Of a DNA stretch of 19,818 nucleotides, positions 16,096 to 19,818 are shown in pieces. The DNA is from Actinomycetota bacterium (GTDB taxonomy: Bacteria > Actinomycetota > Humimicrobiia > Humimicrobiales > Humimicrobiaceae). The notes beneath the pieces were generated by a model. The model was given only the letters and a program-made list of their open reading frames with translations. It was not told the DNA's origin and ran no database searches. Where the stretch lies: assembly GCA_004376325.1 (NCBI GenBank), contig SOKC01000023.1, positions 1 to 19,818 of the forward strand. Reading direction: 5' to 3'. Each line of letters starts with the position of its first letter. The first letter of the stretch is position 1. A program made the translations under genes and the position numbers.

Positions 16096-18492
16096 TTATC
16101 TCTCTTCATAAAATTCCAGTATATCCTCCTTTACGATATCCTGAAAATCTTCCAGCCTAATGCCACATTCATATCCTGATAAAACTTTTTTAACATCTTC
16201 TTTGAACCTATGAAGAGTTGCGACTTTTCCTTCATGGATTAATTTTCCATCTCTTATGACATTTACTAAATTACCTCTCTCAACTTCACCTTCCAGAATA
16301 TAAGAACCAGCAATTATCCCTGCTTTCGGTAGTTTAAATATTTCCCTGACCTCAGCTTTACCTTTATTAACTCTTTTCAATTCAGGTTCCAGCAAGCCTT
16401 TAAAGGCAAGGGTAATGTCATCAATTAATTCATAGATAATATCATAAGTCCTGACTTCCACATTTTCCTTTTTATACAATACATCTGCTTTTTGAGTGGG
16501 AACTACGCCAAAACCAACTACAATTGCATTTGAAGCTGCCGCTAACAGAATATCGCTGTCAGTTATAGCCCCAATTGCTTTATGTATTATATCAATCTTT
16601 ATTTTCTCTTCTTTTATATTATTTAATGATTTTTCTACTGCATCAAGTGAACCACCGGAATCTGCTTTAATAATTATTTTTAATTTCTTTATCTCATTTT
16701 CTTTTGCCAATTCAGACAACTTTTCTAAAGTTAAACTTCTCCTTGAATCCGCAATTTTCATCATTTTTCTCTCATATTCTTTTCTATTTAAAAGCTCTTT
16801 AGACACTTTTTCATTTTCAACTATAAATAATTTATCTCCAGCTTTTGGCACTGAAGGAAAACCTATAATTTCAACCGGTTGTGACAGGACTGCTTCCTTC
16901 AGTTTTTTACCATTTTCATCTCTGATCAACCTTACTCTTCCAAACAAATCACCTGTAACAAAAGAGTCCCCTACTTTTATTTTTCCTCTCTTTATTATAA
17001 CTGTACCCACAGGACCTAAACCTTTATCCAGCCTCGATTCAATTATAATTCCAGTACCTTCAGAATTTGGGTTACCTCTTATTTCATTTAAATCTGCTAC
17101 CAGTGAAATCATTTCCAGAAATTCATCCAGATTAGTCTTTTTCTTAGCAGAAATCTCTAAACAAATAGTATCTCCGCCCCACTCTTCCGGAACCAAATTG
17201 TACTCAGTAAGGTCTTTCTTTATCTTATCTGGATTTGAATTTGGAAGGTCAATTTTATTAATAGCAATAATAATAGGGACACCGGCATCCTTTGCGTGAT
17301 TTATTGCTTCCACTGTTTGGGGCATAATACCGTCATCAGCAGCAACTACAATCACAGCAATATCAGTAACCCTTGCCCCTCTGGCCCTTATAGATGTAAA
17401 TGCTTCATGTCCCGGCGTATCAATGAATGTAATTTTCCTCCCCTTATAGTCAACCTGGTAAGCACCTATACGCTGGGTTATTCCACCCACCTCACCAATT
17501 GCAACACTGGTTTCTCTAATGACGTCAAGTAGTGTTGTTTTTCCATGATCTACATGTCCCATTACTGTTACAATCGGAGGTCTTGGCTCTAAATCTTTTT
17601 CAGAATCCTTATAAACTTCGTCTAACTTCTCTTCAAAACCTACAATATGATATTTGAAGCCATATTCCTGAGACAGGTACTCTATTAAGTCCTTGCTCAG
17701 GGACTGGTTTATATTAATAATCTCACCCATATTAAATAACAGAGTGATCACCTCAGTTGAAGGAACATTTATTTTTTCTGATAACTTTTTTATAGTTATT
17801 CCTTCTGAGATTTCGATTACTTTTTTTATTTCCGGCCTTTTCTTTAATTTCTTTTCTAAAACTTTGTTTTTTTCTTTTAAAGCTTTCTCTCTTTTTACCT
17901 TCTCGCCAGAGACAATTTTCTTCTTCAGAATTACTTTAGCCTTTAGTCTTCCTTCCTTCTCCTCTTTATCAAGCTCTCTATCAATTACACTCCTAATACT
18001 TGATTTTTTTTCTTCTTCCCAACCTATTTTTGCCTTTGGTTTCTCTACAGCTTCTACTGGCCGGGCAGTTTTAGGCTTTTCTTTAGTTTCAACTTCGGTT
18101 ATTTTCTTCACTACTTTTTTAGCAGCGCCCTTCCTTCCGGTTTTAACTCCAGCTTTCTTCCTGGTCTCTTTTTTAACTTTAGTCAAATCCTTATCTTTTA
18201 GTTTCGCTTTAGTTTTTCTCTCAATCTTTTCTTTTGCTTTAATTTCAGTTTTCTTTTCAGTTTTAGCTGCTGATACAGCTTTTTTCTTTGCTTTAAGTTC
18301 AACTTTTTTCTTTTTTTTATCTTTGACTTCCAGCTTTTTAGCTTCTTTGATTGGGCTCCCGGCTTTAGATTGAGGTTTACCTTCAGGCTTGATTTTGATC
18401 TTTTCTTTTAACTTATTCTTCTTTAAGTTTTTTGACTCAGCCATATTTTTTTTCTTAATTTTGTTTTTACTACCTTCTTTTTTAGGGTTCAT
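16096..18492 (-). CDS. infB: Translation initiation factor IF-2
   Basis: IF-2 is the GTPase that brings initiator fMet-tRNA to the 30S subunit and promotes subunit joining. At 798 residues it is a typical length. Residues 1 to about 215 are a lysine/glutamate/alanine-rich low-complexity region, followed by an IF2_N-type segment (IKKLSEKINVPSTEVITLLFNMG). The G domain has GHVDHGKT at 312-319, DTPGHE at 358-363 and NKID at 412-415. Domains II, III and the tRNA-binding C2 follow; the YECGIRLE stretch near the end is part of C2. The assigned ATG sits in the loop of a small hairpin. A second in-frame ATG begins MAESKN but has no better ribosome site. ylxR and the L7Ae-like gene often found between nusA and infB are absent. 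Confidence 0.98.
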   Translation of the reverse strand: MNPKKEGSKNKIKKKNMAESKNLKKNKLKEKIKIKPEGKPQSKAGSPIKEAKKLEVKDKKKKKVELKAKKKAVSAAKTEKKTEIKAKEKIERKTKAKLKDKDLTKVKKETRKKAGVKTGRKGAAKKVVKKITEVETKEKPKTARPVEAVEKPKAKIGWEEEKKSSIRSVIDRELDKEEKEGRLKAKVILKKKIVSGEKVKREKALKEKNKVLEKKLKKRPEIKKVIEISEGITIKKLSEKINVPSTEVITLLFNMGEIININQSLSKDLIEYLSQEYGFKYHIVGFEEKLDEVYKDSEKDLEPRPPIVTVMGHVDHGKTTLLDVIRETSVAIGEVGGITQRIGAYQVDYKGRKITFIDTPGHEAFTSIRARGARVTDIAVIVVAADDGIMPQTVEAINHAKDAGVPIIIAINKIDLPNSNPDKIKKDLTEYNLVPEEWGGDTICLEISAKKKTNLDEFLEMISLVADLNEIRGNPNSEGTGIIIESRLDKGLGPVGTVIIKRGKIKVGDSFVTGDLFGRVRLIRDENGKKLKEAVLSQPVEIIGFPSVPKAGDKLFIVENEKVSKELLNRKEYERKMMKIADSRRSLTLEKLSELAKENEIKKLKIIIKADSGGSLDAVEKSLNNIKEEKIKIDIIHKAIGAITDSDILLAAASNAIVVGFGVVPTQKADVLYKKENVEVRTYDIIYELIDDITLAFKGLLEPELKRVNKGKAEVREIFKLPKAGIIAGSYILEGEVERGNLVNVIRDGKLIHEGKVATLHRFKEDVKKVLSGYECGIRLEDFQDIVKEDILEFYEER

Positions 18493-18498
18493 AACCCT
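18484..18498 (-). promoter_or_regulatory. Hairpin enclosing the infB start codon
   Basis: On the minus strand the bases AGGGTT, ATG and AACCCT follow one another, so the start codon of infB forms the three-base loop of a perfect six-pair stem. The same stem buries AAAGGG, the only ribosome-site-like sequence before the ATG. Such a fold could limit initiation, but a stem this short may be chance. Confidence 0.35.
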
Positions 18499-18590
18499 TT
18501 AAAACTAACCGTAATTTACTATTGATATTTATAATAATTGAAAATTTACCGGTCATTTTTTATATTTTTACCTTATAGTTACTGGTTAAC

Positions 18591-19637
18591 TCAGATATCC
18601 TCTCCTTTGCTCTTCAATCTTTCTTCCCTGGCTTCATCTAATTCTTCCTCAAATTGTTTTTCACTTTTTATGTCAACTTTCCAACCAGTTAATTTAGCGG
18701 CCAGCCTTGCATTCTGACCTTCTCTTCCTATTGCTAAAGAAAGCTGATCACTCGAAACTATAATTAATGCGAACTTCTTATCTTCGTCAGTTAGCACTTT
18801 TAAAACTCTTGCCGGGCTCAGAGCATTTTTTATAAAAGTTACAATATCATCACTATATTCTATAATATCTATTTTTTCTCCTCCTAATTCATCAACAACC
18901 ATTTTAACCCGTGAACCTTTAGGGCCTACACACGCTCCTACAGGATCCACATTTTTCTCATTTGAGCTAACAGCGATTTTGGTTCTATAACCTGCTTCCC
19001 TGGCAACACTTTTTATTTCTACGATTCCTTCATAAATTTCAGGTACTTCTAATTCAAATAACTTTCTAATTAAACCAGTATGCGTCCTGGATACTATTAC
19101 CTGAGGTCCTTTTGTTGTTTTCCTTACATCTGCAATATAGCACTTTATCCTTTCGCCATGTTTATATCTCTCCCTTGGAACCTGCTCATATGGTGGAAGC
19201 AATGCTTCCACTTTACCCAAATCTACCAGAGTAAATCTAGTATCACTTTGCTGGATTATGCCAGTTACCATATCTCCTACCCTGTCTTTAAATTCTTCAT
19301 ACATAATCTCCCGCTCTGCTTCTTTAAACCTCTGTCTTATTACCTGTTTAGCAGTTTGGGCAGCAACTCTTCCAAAATTATCCGGGGTAACTTCTACCTC
19401 ATTTTTCTTAATGCTATCCTTTGCTGTTTCATCTTCACTTTCAACTTCATCTAAAACCTTAAATAATTTTATCTCACCCGTTTTCATGTTTATATCTGCC
19501 CGGCAATCATATTCTACATTGTAATTTTTTTTATAGGCTGAAACAAAGGCAATTTTAAGAGCTTCTATTATAATATCCATCTTTATGCCTTTTTCCTTTT
19601 CTAATTCTACTAATGCTATCATTAATTTTTTATTCAA
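18591..19637 (-). CDS. nusA: Transcription termination/antitermination protein NusA
   Basis: NusA binds RNA polymerase and stimulates pausing and intrinsic termination, or supports antitermination of rRNA operons. From the chosen start it is 348 residues, the short form without C-terminal acidic repeats. The N-terminal polymerase-binding domain covers about 1-115, an S1 domain about 119-184, and two KH domains follow, with GPKG at 238-241 (DPVGACVGPKGSRV) and GREG at 304-307 (LAIGREGQNARLAAKLTGW). I chose TTG at 19637 because AGGTGA lies five bases upstream and MNKKLMIALVELEKEKGI is the typical N-terminus; a GTG at 19646 overlaps that ribosome site. It is the first recognised gene of the operon, with rimP not directly upstream, and its leader carries a promoter and a terminator hairpin. 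Confidence 0.97.
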   Translation of the reverse strand: MNKKLMIALVELEKEKGIKMDIIIEALKIAFVSAYKKNYNVEYDCRADINMKTGEIKLFKVLDEVESEDETAKDSIKKNEVEVTPDNFGRVAAQTAKQVIRQRFKEAEREIMYEEFKDRVGDMVTGIIQQSDTRFTLVDLGKVEALLPPYEQVPRERYKHGERIKCYIADVRKTTKGPQVIVSRTHTGLIRKLFELEVPEIYEGIVEIKSVAREAGYRTKIAVSSNEKNVDPVGACVGPKGSRVKMVVDELGGEKIDIIEYSDDIVTFIKNALSPARVLKVLTDEDKKFALIIVSSDQLSLAIGREGQNARLAAKLTGWKVDIKSEKQFEEELDEAREERLKSKGEDI

Positions 19638-19669
19638 CCCAATCACCTGTTTATAAAAAAATTTAAACT

Positions 19670-19700
19670 AAAAAAAAGTGGGGCTCGCCCACTATTTTTT
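19670..19700 (-). terminator. Intrinsic terminator in the nusA leader (possible attenuator, works in both directions)
   Basis: On the minus strand a six-pair stem AGTGGG/CCCACT with loop CGAGC (19677-19693) is followed by a run of U residues through 19670. Six A residues at 19695-19700 precede the stem, so on the opposite strand the hairpin also ends in a T run. It lies about 30 bases after the predicted start site and 33 bases before the nusA start codon, so nusA transcripts must read through it. Alternatively it ends a gene lying beyond the window edge. Confidence 0.8.
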
Positions 19701-19729
19701 AACTATTCACATTAAAATTTCTTTAGGAA

Positions 19730-19757
19730 AGTATATCACAAAACAAAAAAAATTCAA
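19730..19757 (-). promoter_or_regulatory. Sigma-A-type promoter of the nusA operon
   Basis: The -35 TTGAAT (19752-19757) and -10 TATACT (19730-19735) are separated by 16 bases, and the -10 is preceded by TGA, giving an extended -10. This is the best promoter match seen in the window. Transcription would begin near 19723, leaving a leader of about 85 bases that contains the terminator hairpin. Confidence 0.65.
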
Positions 19758-19818
19758 TTAGAGCTTCTTATGTGGAAATCAGTACTTCTTGAGGTGAGAA
19801 GAAATTTCATTGGTCAGA
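19758..19818. other. Window-edge stretch, possibly the end of an upstream gene
   Basis: On the minus strand one frame is open from the window edge and ends at TGA (19779-19781), reading LTNEISSHLKKY; a second minus frame and a short + strand frame from ATG at 19770 are also open. None is recognisable. It does not look like the end of RimP. If the first reading is real, the gene ends 22 bases before the nusA promoter. Confidence 0.2.

Noticed and set aside
16496..18373. Long open frames on the + strand opposite infB, rich in Phe, Ser and Leu
   Set aside because: They are antisense to the well-conserved IF-2 sequence, have no ribosome sites or recognisable motifs, and their composition is that expected from reading a Lys/Glu-rich gene backwards.
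19770..19818. Possible divergent + strand gene starting MWKSVLLEV at the window edge
   Set aside because: Only 16 codons are visible, no ribosome site precedes the ATG, and it overlaps equally plausible minus-strand readings.
1..19818. Search for CRISPR arrays, insertion sequences, tRNA or rRNA genes, phage or defence modules
   Set aside because: No direct repeat arrays, transposase genes, terminal inverted repeats, cloverleaf-like sequences or accessory genes were seen; nearly all the sequence is accounted for by conserved housekeeping genes.

Overview
The window is a compact, AT-rich bacterial chromosome segment (roughly one third G+C by eye, not computed). All sixteen recognised genes lie on the minus strand, so transcription runs from the high-coordinate end to the low-coordinate end. 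In transcription order they are nusA, infB, rbfA, nrnA (DHH phosphoesterase), truB, ribF, rpsO, pnp, an M16 zinc peptidase, dapB, dapA, rnj, ftsK, cinA, thpR and recA. This order matches the conserved nusA-infB-rbfA-truB-ribF-rpsO-pnp and rnj-ftsK-cinA-recA neighbourhoods of Firmicutes, Actinobacteria and related Terrabacteria lineages. RNase J, an NrnA-type phosphoesterase and TTG starts also suit that group. The low G+C, and the absence of rimP, ylxR and pgsA from their usual places, suggest an AT-rich or uncultured lineage. I cannot name the phylum from sequence alone.

Region by region: 19638-19818 holds a sigma-A-type promoter followed by an intrinsic-terminator hairpin in the nusA leader, so the operon appears to start with an attenuator. 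From 19637 to 12732 lie the transcription, translation and RNA-maturation genes, ending with ribF. A gap of about 150 bases before rpsO may hold a second, weak promoter. rpsO and pnp follow, then an M16 peptidase and the lysine/diaminopimelate genes dapB and dapA. RNase J, the DNA translocase FtsK, CinA, ThpR and RecA complete the set. The only other clear regulatory gap is upstream of recA, where a 22-base near-perfect palindrome overlaps the predicted promoter and looks like a repressor operator.

Functionally the window couples the translation start-up machinery (NusA, IF2, RbfA, TruB, S15) with RNA turnover (PNPase, RNase J, NrnA, ThpR), cofactor and cell-wall precursor supply (RibF, DapA/B), and chromosome segregation and repair (FtsK, RecA, CinA).

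Most of the content is ordinary housekeeping. Second looks are deserved by the nusA leader attenuator, the recA operator, and two coding irregularities at homopolymers. truB is split by a one-base deficit in a T9A8 run. The M16 gene has no usable ATG/GTG/TTG start unless one base is added to an A6 run. I found no mobile element, CRISPR array, RNA gene or novel multi-gene system.
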